The notes under the pieces: generated by a model
Database searches by the model: none
The model's input: the letters and a program-made list of their open reading frames with translations, nothing else
What the model was told of the DNA's origin: nothing
Shown: positions 1 through 7,666 of the stretch, in pieces
Layout: each line of letters opens with the position of its first letter
How positions within the stretch are numbered: position 1 is the first letter of the stretch
Source: Oscillospiraceae bacterium
GTDB lineage: Bacteria > Bacillota_A > Clostridia > Oscillospirales > Oscillospiraceae
NCBI GenBank assembly: GCA_017415945.1
Contig: JAFQDR010000225.1
Location: 1 to 10,396 of the forward strand
Length of the DNA: 10,396 nucleotides
Reading direction: 5' to 3'
Program-made: the position numbers and the translations under genes

Positions 1-3000
1 GGGGCCGGTGGAACGGGCATGGATCTTATCGTCAACCAGATGGTGGAGCTTCAGGAAGTAAACGTAGCCAACGGTAACGTCGTTGTCGAACTTTTCACCG
101 GTTCTGCCGTCGTACAGCTCACTCTTGCCGTCTTCACGCAGGCCGGCCTGCAGCAGTGTCTGGCGGATGGTAGCTTCGTTTGCACCGTTGAAGGTGGGAG
201 TTGCGACCTTCCAGCCCAGCTCATGGGCTGCATAGCCCAGATGCACTTCCAGAACCTGACCGATGTTCATACGGGAAGGAACACCCAGGGGGTTCAGGAC
301 GATGTCCAGAGGAGTGCCGTCGGGCAGGTAAGGCATGTCTTCACGGGGCATAATGCGGGATACAACACCCTTGTTGCCGTGACGACCTGCCATCTTGTCG
401 CCAACAGAAATCTTACGCTTCTGTGCGATATATACGCGGACAACTTCGTTGACACCGGGGCCCATTTCATCGCCGTTTTCACGGGTGAAGACCTTAACGT
501 CAACAACGATGCCGGTTTCGCCGTGAGGTACCTTCAAAGAGGTATCACGAACTTCTCTTGCCTTTTCACCGAAGATGGCGCGCAGCAGGCGTTCTTCGGG
601 AGTCAGGTCGGTTTCACCCTTGGGGGTGACCTTACCGACCAGAATATCACCGCTGCGAACCTCAGCACCGATGGAGATGATGCCGCGTTCGTCCAGATAC
701 TTCAGTGCTTCTTCGCCAACACCGGGAATATCGCGGGTGATTTCTTCGGGTCCCAGCTTAGTGTCACGAGCATCGCATTCGAATTCTTCGATGTGGATGG
801 AGGTGAACACGTCGTCCATGACCATACGTTCGCTCAGCAGAACCGCGTCTTCGTAGTTGTAGCCTTCCCAGGTCATAAAGCCGACCAGAATGTTCTTGCC
901 CAGAGACAGCTCGCCGTTGCAGGTAGACATGCCGTCTGCAATGACGTCGCCCTTGTGAACACGGTCGCCAACGCTGACGATGGGGTGCTGGTTGACGCAG
1001 GTGGACTGGTTGGAGCGAACAAACTTCACCAGATTATGGGTAACTTCGCCGACGTTGTCGTAGCGAACGGTGATTTCGGTACCGGAAACACGTTCCACAA
1101 TGCCGTCGTCCTTTGCCAGAACAACTACATTGGAGTCAACCGCGCACTTGTGTTCGATGCCGGTAGCAACAATGGGAGCTTCGGTGACCATCAGAGGAAC
1201 TGCCTGACGCTGCATGTTCGCACCCATCAGAGCACGGTTTGCGTCGTCGTTTTCCAGGAAGGGGATCATTGCGGTTGCAATGGAGATCATCATGCGGGGA
1301 GAAACGTCCATAAAGTCGACCAGCTCACGGTCAACGGAAACGATTTCTTCTCTGCGGCGTGCGGTTACACGCTGATTCATCAGATAGCCGTTTTCATCGA
1401 TGGGCTCGGAAGCCTGTGCAACGATGTAATCGTCTTCCACGTCAGCGGTCATGTATACCAGCTCGTCGGTTACACGGCAGGTACCCTTTTCCACCTTGCG
1501 GTAGGGAGTTACCAGGAAGCCGTATTCGTTCACGCGAGCGAAAGATGCCAGATAGGAGATCAGACCGATGTTGGGACCTTCGGGAGTTTCAATGGGGCAC
1601 ATACGACCGTAGTGAGAGTAGTGAACGTCACGTACGTCGAAGGATGCTCTTTCACGAGACAGACCGCCGGGGCCCAGAGCGGACAGACGGCGCTTGTGGG
1701 TCAGCTCGGACAGAGGGTTGGTCTGGTCCATGAACTGAGACAGAGGAGAGCTGCCGAAGAATTCCTTGATGGCAGCGGTTACGGGACGGATGTTGATGAG
1801 AGACTGGGGAGTCACAACGTCCAGATCCTGCAGGGTCATACGTTCGCGGATGACACGTTCCATGCGGGTGAAGCCGATACGGAACTGGTTCTGCAGCAGC
1901 TCGCCAACGCTTCTGACGCGGCGGTTGCCCAGATGGTCAATGTCATCGGCGGAGCCGATGCCGCGTGCCAGACCGCACATATAGTTGACGCAGGCAAATA
2001 CGTCGTCAACAACGATGTGCTTGGGGATCAGGATGTCGATATTGTCACGAACCGCGCGCTTCAGTGCGTCGCCTTCAAACTGGGAAGCCAGCTGACGCAT
2101 GACAATGCCGCGGACACGTTCCTTCACGCCCAGCTTTGCCAGCTCTTCATCGGACCAGTCTACAAACAGGCGGATATCCACCATGCCGTTGGAGAACACA
2201 CGAGCCGGAGAACCGTCACGCAGCTCGATGACCGCATCGATCACGCCCAGAGCTTCCAGTTCTTCCGCTCTGTCGCGGGTCAGGATCTCACCTGCATCGG
2301 CAACGATCTCGCCGGTGAAGGGATCGGCAACGGGCATAGCCAGCTTCTGACCGGTCAGACGGGTGGAGATAGCCAGCTTCTTGTTGAACTTATAGCGGCC
2401 AACGTTGGACAGCTCATAACGGCGGCGGTCAAAGAACAGACCTTCCAGCAGAGCTTCGGAGCTGTCAACAGTCGGGGGATCACCGGGGCGCAGCTTTCTG
2501 TAAATTTCCAACAGAGCGTCTTCTCTGGTCTTGATGGTATCCTTTTCCAGAGTGTTGACGATCAATTCATCGTCCATGAATACCTCACGCAGTGCTTCAT
2601 CGGTGGTAGCACCCAGTTCGGTACCGGACAGGCAGGACAGCCAGGTTTCATACTTTTCTTCGTCGAACTTACCCATAGCCTTCAGCAGCAGGGTAACGGG
2701 CAGCTTGCGGTTCTTGTCGATACGAACATAGAAAATGTTGTTGGCATCGGTTTCGAATTCCAGCCAAGCGCCGTGGTAGGGAATCAGAGTCGCACCGTAG
2801 GATGCGGTCTGGGTCTTGTCCACTCTCTTGTCGAAGTAAGCACCGGGGCTTCTTACGACCTGAGAAACGATAACACGTTCTGCACCGTTGATGATGAAGG
2901 TACCGCTTTCGGTCATCAAGGGGAAGTCACCCATGAAGATTTCCTGTTCCTTCAGTTCACCGGTTTCCTTGTTGTGCAGACGTACGTTGACCTTCAGAGG

Positions 3001-3267
3001 TGCAGCGTATGTGGCATCGCGAGATTTGCATTCCGCTTCGCTGTACTTGGGCTTTTCGTCCATAGAATAACCAACGAAGCTCAGTTCCAAATTGCCGGAG
3101 TAGTCAGTGACGGAATCTACGTCATTGAACACTTCCTGCAGGCCTTCTTCCAAGAACCACTTGTAAGAATTCTTCTGCACTTCCAGCAAGTTGGGCATTT
3201 CCATGATTTCCTGTGTGCGGGCAAAAGACTTACGCAGTGTTTTGCCGAAATACACATCATGTGGCAT
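1..3267 (-). CDS. rpoB: DNA-directed RNA polymerase subunit beta (3' end cut by window edge)
   Basis: This is the catalytic beta subunit of RNA polymerase, here as the first 1089 codons with no stop before the window edge. Bacillus subtilis RpoB is about 1190 residues, so roughly the last 100 are missing. The translation starts [15 protein letters not shown] and contains hallmark stretches: [16 protein letters not shown] near residues 23-38, the rifampicin region [20 protein letters not shown] near 510-529, [23 protein letters not shown], and [13 protein letters not shown] plus PSRMNIGQ near the end. D514, H524 and S529 (E. coli D516, H526, S531) are the susceptible-type residues. The ATG is chosen because AAAGGAG (3277-3283) lies 9 nt upstream. 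The upstream neighbour is divergent, so the gene is transcribed from its own promoter and not through rplJL. rpoC is expected just beyond the left edge but is not visible. Confidence 0.98.
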   Translation of the reverse strand, partial: MPHDVYFGKTLRKSFARTQEIMEMPNLLEVQKNSYKWFLEEGLQEVFNDVDSVTDYSGNLELSFVGYSMDEKPKYSEAECKSRDATYAAPLKVNVRLHNKETGELKEQEIFMGDFPLMTESGTFIINGAERVIVSQVVRSPGAYFDKRVDKTQTASYGATLIPYHGAWLEFETDANNIFYVRIDKNRKLPVTLLLKAMGKFDEEKYETWLSCLSGTELGATTDEALREVFMDDELIVNTLEKDTIKTREDALLEIYRKLRPGDPPTVDSSEALLEGLFFDRRRYELSNVGRYKFNKKLAISTRLTGQKLAMPVADPFTGEIVADAGEILTRDRAEELEALGVIDAVIELRDGSPARVFSNGMVDIRLFVDWSDEELAKLGVKERVRGIVMRQLASQFEGDALKRAVRDNIDILIPKHIVVDDVFACVNYMCGLARGIGSADDIDHLGNRRVRSVGELLQNQFRIGFTRMERVIRERMTLQDLDVVTPQSLINIRPVTAAIKEFFGSSPLSQFMDQTNPLSELTHKRRLSALGPGGLSRERASFDVRDVHYSHYGRMCPIETPEGPNIGLISYLASFARVNEYGFLVTPYRKVEKGTCRVTDELVYMTADVEDDYIVAQASEPIDENGYLMNQRVTARRREEIVSVDRELVDFMDVSPRMMISIATAMIPFLENDDANRALMGANMQRQAVPLMVTEAPIVATGIEHKCAVDSNVVVLAKDDGIVERVSGTEITVRYDNVGEVTHNLVKFVRSNQSTCVNQHPIVSVGDRVHKGDVIADGMSTCNGELSLGKNILVGFMTWEGYNYEDAVLLSERMVMDDVFTSIHIEEFECDARDTKLGPEEITRDIPGVGEEALKYLDERGIISIGAEVRSGDILVGKVTPKGETDLTPEERLLRAIFGEKAREVRDTSLKVPHGETGIVVDVKVFTRENGDEMGPGVNEVVRVYIAQKRKISVGDKMAGRHGNKGVVSRIMPREDMPYLPDGTPLDIVLNPLGVPSRMNIGQVLEVHLGYAAHELGWKVATPTFNGANEATIRQTLLQAGLREDGKSELYDGRTGEKFDNDVTVGYVYFLKLHHLVDDKIHARSTGP

Positions 3268-3410
3268 AGTCCTACACTCCTTTATGGAAATATTGCGAAC
3301 ACCCGGTAGGGTTGTTAGCTTTTTAATAATAGGGATTGCAATTTCTTGCAATCATGTTAAAATACACATACAGTCCCCTCGGTATGACGATGATACTCCG
3401 AGGATATGTA
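3268..3410 (-). promoter_or_regulatory. Structured 5' leader of rpoB
   Basis: The inferred untranslated leader between the rpoB promoter and its start codon contains two inverted repeats. The distal one (3377-3403) pairs CCTCG with CGAGG, then GTAT with ATAC around a 7-nt loop, with a 2-nt bulge. The proximal one (3334-3353) is a perfect 8-bp stem, GATTGCAA/TTGCAATC, closed by a GAAA tetraloop. Neither is followed by a U-tract on this strand, so they do not look like simple terminators. They could affect mRNA stability, pausing or protein binding. I do not recognise a known leader family. Confidence 0.5.
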
Positions 3411-3417
3411 GCGTTTC

Positions 3418-3447
3418 ATTTTATCATTTTTGCACAATATTTGTCAA
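3418..3447 (-). promoter_or_regulatory. Probable sigma-A promoter of rpoB
   Basis: On the minus strand a perfect TTGACA (3442-3447) is followed after 18 bp by TAAAAT (3418-3423). The overlapping ATAAAA would give a 17-bp spacer. Initiation near 3410 would leave a leader of about 140 nt before the rpoB start. The assignment is by consensus match and position only. Confidence 0.7.
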
Positions 3448-3471
3448 GGAATTTTTTCGTATTTTTAGAAT
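3441..3471 (+). promoter_or_regulatory. Possible promoter of the Gpi18-like gene
   Basis: TTGTCA (3441-3446) and TAGAAT (3466-3471) are separated by 19 bp, a rather long spacer. The -35 shares bases with the perfect TTGACA of rpoB on the other strand because TTGTCAA reads well in both directions. This is a weak call based only on consensus resemblance. Confidence 0.3.
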
Positions 3472-3476
3472 TTTCT

Positions 3477-3510
3477 GCGGGGTTTTTTGGAGGCTCCGCT
3501 TATTTTTTTA
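3477..3510 (+). terminator. Possible leader terminator/attenuator ahead of the Gpi18-like gene
   Basis: GCGGGGT (3477-3483) can pair with GCTCCGC (3493-3499), with two G-U pairs and a 9-nt loop. The stem is followed by TTATTTTTTTA (3500-3510), the shape of an intrinsic terminator read on the plus strand. It lies 30 nt before the next start codon and downstream of the possible promoter, so it could attenuate that gene. The stem is short and may be fortuitous. Confidence 0.35.
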
Positions 3511-3539
3511 TTTCCATTTCCGTGAGAGGAGATTTACCC

Positions 3540-4766
3540 ATGAGCATCATATCCCTCGCAGGCATACTTCTGATCTTCGCGGCTGCTTTTTGGCTGCTGT
3601 CCAAGGAAGACCTGCTCGATTCCGTTCCCCGCACCGTAGTCTGCACCGCACTGCTACTTTCGGCACTGCTGTTCCGTCTGAATTTCTTTGACCACCAAAC
3701 CTACGACTATCGGGACTTCCTGCAGCCCTGGATCCAATTTTTCAGAGACAACGGCGGATTTTACGCACTGCGGTATTCCATTGGCAATTATAACGTACCG
3801 TACCTGTATTTCCTGGCTCTGTTTTCCTACTTTGATCCCTCCGACTGGCTGTACCTCATTAAGCTGCTGTCCGTGGCCTTTGATGTACTGTGCGCCTACG
3901 CAGTTATGAAGCTGGTGAGCCTGTACACAGACAGCAAGCCCCGTCTGCTGATTGCGTTTTTCGGCATCCTGTTCCTGCCCACGGTGGTGCTCAACGGCAG
4001 CGTCTGGGGACAGTGCGATGTCATTTACGCAGCCTTCGGGATCTATGGTCTGTATCTTGCACTCACCGACCGTCCCATTCCCGCTATGATCTGCTTTGCC
4101 GCCTCCTTCGCCGTAAAGCTGCAGGCAGTGTTTCTATTACCCATCATTGCGGTACTGTGGTACCGCAATCACTTCAAGCTGTGGCACAGCTTGATTTTCC
4201 CCGCCGCCTATGTGGTCATCGTACTCCCCGCCGTGCTCATGGGCCGCCCCTTCTGGGACACCGTCACCCTATATTTGAACCAGACAGGCAGCATCGGCAG
4301 CGGACTGAACTATAATTCCTCCTCCGTGTTCGCCTACTTCCCCAACGAATCCGCTATGGATGTGGAGTTTTGGTCCAATATGGGCGTGGTTCTTGCCTTC
4401 GCCTTTATGATCGCCGTTCTCCTGTGGCTGTTTGCGAAGCGGAAGCAGCTGACCAAGGAAATTGTTTTGGCTGCGGCTCTGCTGCTGTGCTTGGGCATCC
4501 CCTTCATCCTGCCCCATATGCACGACCGCTACTTCTTTGTGGCCGATGTGCTGTCTCTGGCATTTGCGGTGGTGTTCCCCAAGCTGTTTGCAGTTCCCCT
4601 GTTGGTGCAGTTCGGCTCTCTGCTGGGCTACCACGCCTATCTGAAGCTGCAGTATCTGCTGCCCATGCGCCACGGTGCCACCGCCCTGCTGGCAACACTG
4701 GTGATTCTGACCGCATTCATCATTTACCAATTCCACACAAAAAACGAACATAAGAAAAATGCGTGA
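3540..4766 (+). CDS. Gpi18-like GT-C membrane glycosyltransferase (putative mannosyltransferase)
   Basis: This is a 408-residue, strongly hydrophobic protein with about ten predicted membrane segments. Motifs fit the GT-C superfamily, especially Gpi18/PIG-V-like bacterial proteins. They are an acidic first extracytoplasmic loop (DYRD at 56-59, a likely catalytic or metal site), NGSVWGQCD (152-160), AVKLQAVFLLP (191-201) and the histidine-rich PHMHDRYFF (325-333). Such enzymes transfer a sugar from a polyprenyl-phosphate donor to an acceptor on the outer face of the membrane; the sugar and acceptor here are unknown. An in-frame ATG at 3336 has no clear ribosome binding site and would add residues coded by the promoter region. 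The ATG at 3540 has GAGAGGAG (3524-3531) 8 nt upstream. The gene converges with the MATE gene and ends in KNA inside the shared terminator. Confidence 0.8.
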   Translation: MSIISLAGILLIFAAAFWLLSKEDLLDSVPRTVVCTALLLSALLFRLNFFDHQTYDYRDFLQPWIQFFRDNGGFYALRYSIGNYNVPYLYFLALFSYFDPSDWLYLIKLLSVAFDVLCAYAVMKLVSLYTDSKPRLLIAFFGILFLPTVVLNGSVWGQCDVIYAAFGIYGLYLALTDRPIPAMICFAASFAVKLQAVFLLPIIAVLWYRNHFKLWHSLIFPAAYVVIVLPAVLMGRPFWDTVTLYLNQTGSIGSGLNYNSSSVFAYFPNESAMDVEFWSNMGVVLAFAFMIAVLLWLFAKRKQLTKEIVLAAALLLCLGIPFILPHMHDRYFFVADVLSLAFAVVFPKLFAVPLLVQFGSLLGYHAYLKLQYLLPMRHGATALLATLVILTAFIIYQFHTKNEHKKNA

Positions 4767-4790
4767 GGCCTAAAAACCTCACGCATTTTT
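4755..4790. terminator. Bidirectional intrinsic terminator between the Gpi18-like and MATE genes
   Basis: A 14-bp perfect stem, AAAAATGCGTGAGG (4755-4768) with CCTCACGCATTTTT (4777-4790), surrounds an 8-nt loop. The A and T runs serve as U-tracts in either direction. Both stop codons (4764-4766 plus, 4779-4781 minus) lie within the stem, with only 12 nt between them. Confidence 0.93.
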
Positions 4791-6170
4791 ATATTGCAGA
4801 TTTTTCAGTTCCGTTTCACACACTCTGCATTGATAATGGAATACACAGTGGAATACCAGACCCTTTGCCATACTGGTGAGGGTCAGCGCCCACCAGATGC
4901 CGTTGAGTCCCAGCGAGGTATTGCTCAAAATCATTGCCAAGGGAATCCGCAGTCCCGTGATGATAATGCTGATGGTGCTGCAAATTTTGGTATTGCCCAA
5001 GCCGGAAATGGCACCGATGGCCATGAGCTCCACGCACATAAAGGTCTCACTGAAGCCTACGATAATAAAATAATCCACCATCACGGGGATAACATTTTCC
5101 TCATGGAAAAAGATAGAAGAAAGCTGCACAGGCAGGAACACAAACAGCGCCGTAATCAGCAGGCCCCATGCCGTCATGGTCAGCAGCGCAATGCGATAGC
5201 CCTTCTTCACCCGAGACATATTGCCCGCACCGTAATTCTGTGCGGCAAAGGCGTTCATGGCTGCCGCGAACCCGTCGGCAGTGTTCCAGGACAGGGATTC
5301 GATTTGACCGCCCACGCGCTGTGCGGCAATGGCAGCATCCCCGAAAGCCGAGACCATACGGGTCAGCACCATGGAAAAACCGCAGTACAGCATACTCTGC
5401 AGGGAGGATGGAGCACCGATGGCCGCAATCCCCTTGTATACATGGGCATCCTGCAGCCTTCCGATGGGCATGGTCTGCAAAAGATTGCAGCCTTTTTTGC
5501 AGCGTAGGATCCCAACCACCAGCACCACGCAGGATACGATCTGCGAAAATACCGTTGCCACGGCTGCACCTACCACTTCCATGCGGGGGAAGGGGCCTAC
5601 CCCCAAAATCAGCACGGGATCCAGAATCATATTCAGGATCAGTCCGATGAAGTTGGCCTTCAGAGGTGTTTTGGAATCCCCCTGAGCGGTGTATAATCCC
5701 GTGAGGGCATAGCCAATATACTGAAACACGATCAAACCGCAGCCGATGCGGAGATATTCATGGGCATAGCGCAGGGTCGCAGGGTCTTCCACCTTGAAAA
5801 AGCCCACCAGCTGCTCCGTAAACAGGATGCACACCCCGCCAAACAGCAGGCCCATCACCGTAACCATCTGGAGGGATGCCGCCGCGTATTGCTCCGCGAT
5901 ATTGCGGTCTCCCCTGCCCAAGGCCTGGGCCATGCGAACCTGGCCGCCCATGCGGGGCAGCAGCGCAAAGCCCGAGCTGAGCCATCCGTACATACCGCCT
6001 ACGCCGACCCCCGCCACAGCCTTGGAGCCAAGCATCCCGATCCACGCCATATCCGTAATACTGTATGCAGTTGACAAAAACGCCGATGCCATGATCGGCA
6101 GTGCAAGGCTGATCAGCACCTGCATGATCGGCCCATGGGTCAAACTGCCTTGAACCTGTTCTTTATCCAT
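4779..6170 (-). CDS. MATE-family multidrug/metabolite efflux transporter
   Basis: The 463-residue protein has the usual length and twelve-helix pattern of MATE exporters, which use a sodium or proton gradient to expel organic compounds. Its two halves carry the family's repeated architecture. The first has ALPIMASAFLSTAYSITDMAWIGMLG (24-48, with D40 in the conserved TM1 acidic position), GGQVRMAQALGRGD (75-88) and TAQGDSKTPLKANFIG (161-176). The second has AAQRVGGQIESLSWNTADGF (282-301) and AAQNYGAGN (309-317). The start is supported by GAGGAA (6175-6180). The substrate cannot be deduced. The gene is divergent from htrA, whose upstream direct repeats lie about 13 bp from this gene's -35, so co-regulation is possible. 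The C-terminus lies in the shared terminator. Confidence 0.93.
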   Translation of the reverse strand: MDKEQVQGSLTHGPIMQVLISLALPIMASAFLSTAYSITDMAWIGMLGSKAVAGVGVGGMYGWLSSGFALLPRMGGQVRMAQALGRGDRNIAEQYAAASLQMVTVMGLLFGGVCILFTEQLVGFFKVEDPATLRYAHEYLRIGCGLIVFQYIGYALTGLYTAQGDSKTPLKANFIGLILNMILDPVLILGVGPFPRMEVVGAAVATVFSQIVSCVVLVVGILRCKKGCNLLQTMPIGRLQDAHVYKGIAAIGAPSSLQSMLYCGFSMVLTRMVSAFGDAAIAAQRVGGQIESLSWNTADGFAAAMNAFAAQNYGAGNMSRVKKGYRIALLTMTAWGLLITALFVFLPVQLSSIFFHEENVIPVMVDYFIIVGFSETFMCVELMAIGAISGLGNTKICSTISIIITGLRIPLAMILSNTSLGLNGIWWALTLTSMAKGLVFHCVFHYQCRVCETELKNLQYKNA

Positions 6171-6205
6171 AAAATTCCTCTTGGGCTTGTTTTTTTGCTC
6201 AAAGT

Positions 6206-6234
6206 ATCATATCATTTTTCCTGTATCCATGCAA
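6206..6234 (-). promoter_or_regulatory. Probable sigma-A promoter of the MATE gene
   Basis: On the minus strand TTGCAT (6229-6234) and TATGAT (6206-6211) are separated by exactly 17 bp. The predicted leader is about 30 nt. Confidence 0.65.
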
Positions 6235-6246
6235 GACAAAAACACA

Positions 6247-6285
6247 TTCACAAAATGTTCACCATAATTTCAGAATCCATTCAGA
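6247..6285 (+). promoter_or_regulatory. Four 11-bp-phased TTCA(C/G) repeats, putative response-regulator operator
   Basis: TTCAC, TTCAC, TTCAG and TTCAG begin at 6247, 6258, 6269 and 6280, exactly 11 bp apart, so they fall on one face of the helix. Phased direct repeats of about 11 bp are the typical binding layout of OmpR/PhoB-family response regulators. The second copy, GTTCACC, resembles the Streptomyces PhoP box unit. The last copies overlap the -35 region of the htrA promoters, as expected for an activator that replaces a poor -35. No regulator gene is in the window. Confidence 0.6.
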
Positions 6286-6311
6286 CAAACCCGTATAATT
6301 TAGACTATAAT
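6282..6311 (+). promoter_or_regulatory. htrA promoter region with two tandem TATAAT -10 boxes
   Basis: Two perfect TATAAT hexamers occur at 6294-6299 and 6306-6311. For the second, CAGACA (6282-6287) is a -35 candidate with an 18-bp spacer. The first has only a poor -35 (around 6271-6276), inside the direct-repeat array. Predicted leaders are about 40 and 28 nt. Weak -35 elements combined with the repeat array suggest activator dependence. Confidence 0.6.
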
Positions 6312-6345
6312 CTACTCATAAAAATTAATTGAAGGAGATCCGATC

Positions 6346-7623
6346 ATGTACGATCCATATAACGACAACAACAATTCCTACGAGCCCACTCGTGACACAA
6401 GCAACGAATACACCCCTTACCCTGCGCCCGCCCCTCGCAAGACCGACCGTGGCATCGGCAGTGGCAAACTTGTGGCGGTGGCTGTGACCTGCTCTCTGCT
6501 GGGCGGTCTGGTTGGTGCAGGTGCCATGTCCCTGCTGGGTGGCGGCTCCACCGTTTCCAATACCACCGAGGGTGAACGTCCCTCCTCCGTGCTGAACGTC
6601 AATCACATTGACACCTCCAAGGAGCTGACCCTTGCGGAGCTCTACGCCAAGAACGTAAACTCCACCGTGGGCATCACCACCGCCGTCACCACCAATTACT
6701 GGGGCTTCCAGACCACTCAGCCCGCATCGGGCTCGGGCTTCATATTCAGCGACGACGGCTACATCCTTACCAATCACCATGTCATCAGCGGTGCAAGCTC
6801 CGTCACCGTCACCATGTACGACGGCAGCACTTATGACGCAGTCATTGTGGGCTACGATGCCTCCAACGACATTGCGGTGCTGAAAATCGATGCCACCGGT
6901 CTGACTCCCGTAGTTTTGGGGGACTCCGACACCATCAACGTAGGTGACACCGTAGTAGCCATCGGCAATCCTCTGGGTGAGCTGACCTTCTCTCTGACCT
7001 CGGGCGTGGTCAGCGCACTGGACCGTGAGGTGACCTTCTCCAACGGCACCCGCATGGACCTGATCCAAACCGACTGCGCCATCAACTCCGGCAACAGCGG
7101 CGGCGCCCTGTTCAACACCTACGGTGAGGTCGTCGGCATTACCAACGCCAAGTTCTCCTCCTCCGGCAGCGGAGCCTCCATCGACAACATCGGCTTCGCC
7201 ATTCCCATGAACAGCATTCGCGATATCGTGGCTTCCATCATTGAAGAGGGTATCGTTGCCAAGCCCTACATCGGGGTCTCCGTGGCAAGCGTCAGCGAGG
7301 AGGTCAAGAGCTACGGCCTGCCCGCAGGGGCGAGCGTACAGGCGGTAGAGTCCGACAGCCCCGCAGAAAAAGCAGGTCTCCTGCGTAACGACATCATCAC
7401 CGAAGCAAACGGCACCGACATCACCACAAGCTCCGAGCTGGTGGACATCGTTGGCGACTGTGCCCCCGGAGATACACTGACTCTCAAGGTATTCCGAAAC
7501 GGCGAATCCATCACCGTTGAAGTGACCATCGGCGAAAAGGTCACCTCCGCCTTTGAGGAGACCGAACAGCAGAATACCCAGCAAAGCCAAGGCAGTATCT
7601 TCCCCTGGGGCAGCTACCGATAA
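6346..7623 (+). CDS. htrA: Membrane-anchored HtrA/DegP-like serine protease with PDZ domain
   Basis: The 425-residue protein is a surface quality-control protease that degrades misfolded exported proteins. It has a Tyr/Asn/Pro-rich cytoplasmic tail (1-40), one membrane anchor (about 41-65) and a trypsin-like domain (about 95-300). The triad is H145 in LTNHHVISG, D175 in SNDIAVLKID and S251 in INSGNSGGAL. One PDZ domain spans about 305-397 (KPYIGVSVASV through EVTIGEK), followed by a Gln-rich tail. This matches the usual Gram-positive HtrA layout. The position before the catalytic histidine is H where many relatives have N, a mild change. The start is supported by AAGGAG (6332-6337) 8 nt upstream. 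The gene stands alone with its own phased-repeat promoter and a terminator just after the stop. Confidence 0.95.
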   Translation: MYDPYNDNNNSYEPTRDTSNEYTPYPAPAPRKTDRGIGSGKLVAVAVTCSLLGGLVGAGAMSLLGGGSTVSNTTEGERPSSVLNVNHIDTSKELTLAELYAKNVNSTVGITTAVTTNYWGFQTTQPASGSGFIFSDDGYILTNHHVISGASSVTVTMYDGSTYDAVIVGYDASNDIAVLKIDATGLTPVVLGDSDTINVGDTVVAIGNPLGELTFSLTSGVVSALDREVTFSNGTRMDLIQTDCAINSGNSGGALFNTYGEVVGITNAKFSSSGSGASIDNIGFAIPMNSIRDIVASIIEEGIVAKPYIGVSVASVSEEVKSYGLPAGASVQAVESDSPAEKAGLLRNDIITEANGTDITTSSELVDIVGDCAPGDTLTLKVFRNGESITVEVTIGEKVTSAFEETEQQNTQQSQGSIFPWGSYR

Positions 7624-7630
7624 GCACACA

Positions 7631-7666
7631 AAAAAATCCCGTTCCGAGATGGAACGGGATTTTTTT
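7631..7666. terminator. Bidirectional intrinsic terminator between htrA and the GtrII-like gene
   Basis: AAAAAATCCCGTTCC (7631-7645) pairs with GGAACGGGATTTTTT (7651-7665) around a 5-nt loop, GAGAT. The flanking A and T runs provide a U-tract in both directions. The minus-strand gene's TAA (7665-7667) overlaps the outer edge. Confidence 0.93.

Noticed and set aside
19..3309. A 1096-codon open frame on the plus strand through the whole rpoB region
   Set aside because: It is codon-aligned antisense to rpoB and stays open because rpoB avoids TTA, CTA and TCA codons. Its translation shows no family resemblance and has no plausible ribosome binding site.
3336..3539. N-terminal extension of the Gpi18-like protein from the ATG at 3336
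   Set aside because: It would translate AT-rich promoter DNA, has no good ribosome binding site, and would put 68 odd residues before a natural membrane start at 3540.
6325..7629. A 434-codon open frame on the minus strand opposite htrA
   Set aside because: It is codon-aligned antisense to a clear HtrA with an intact triad and PDZ domain. The openness comes from codon bias. The Gly/Ala/Val/Asp-rich translation is a typical shadow.
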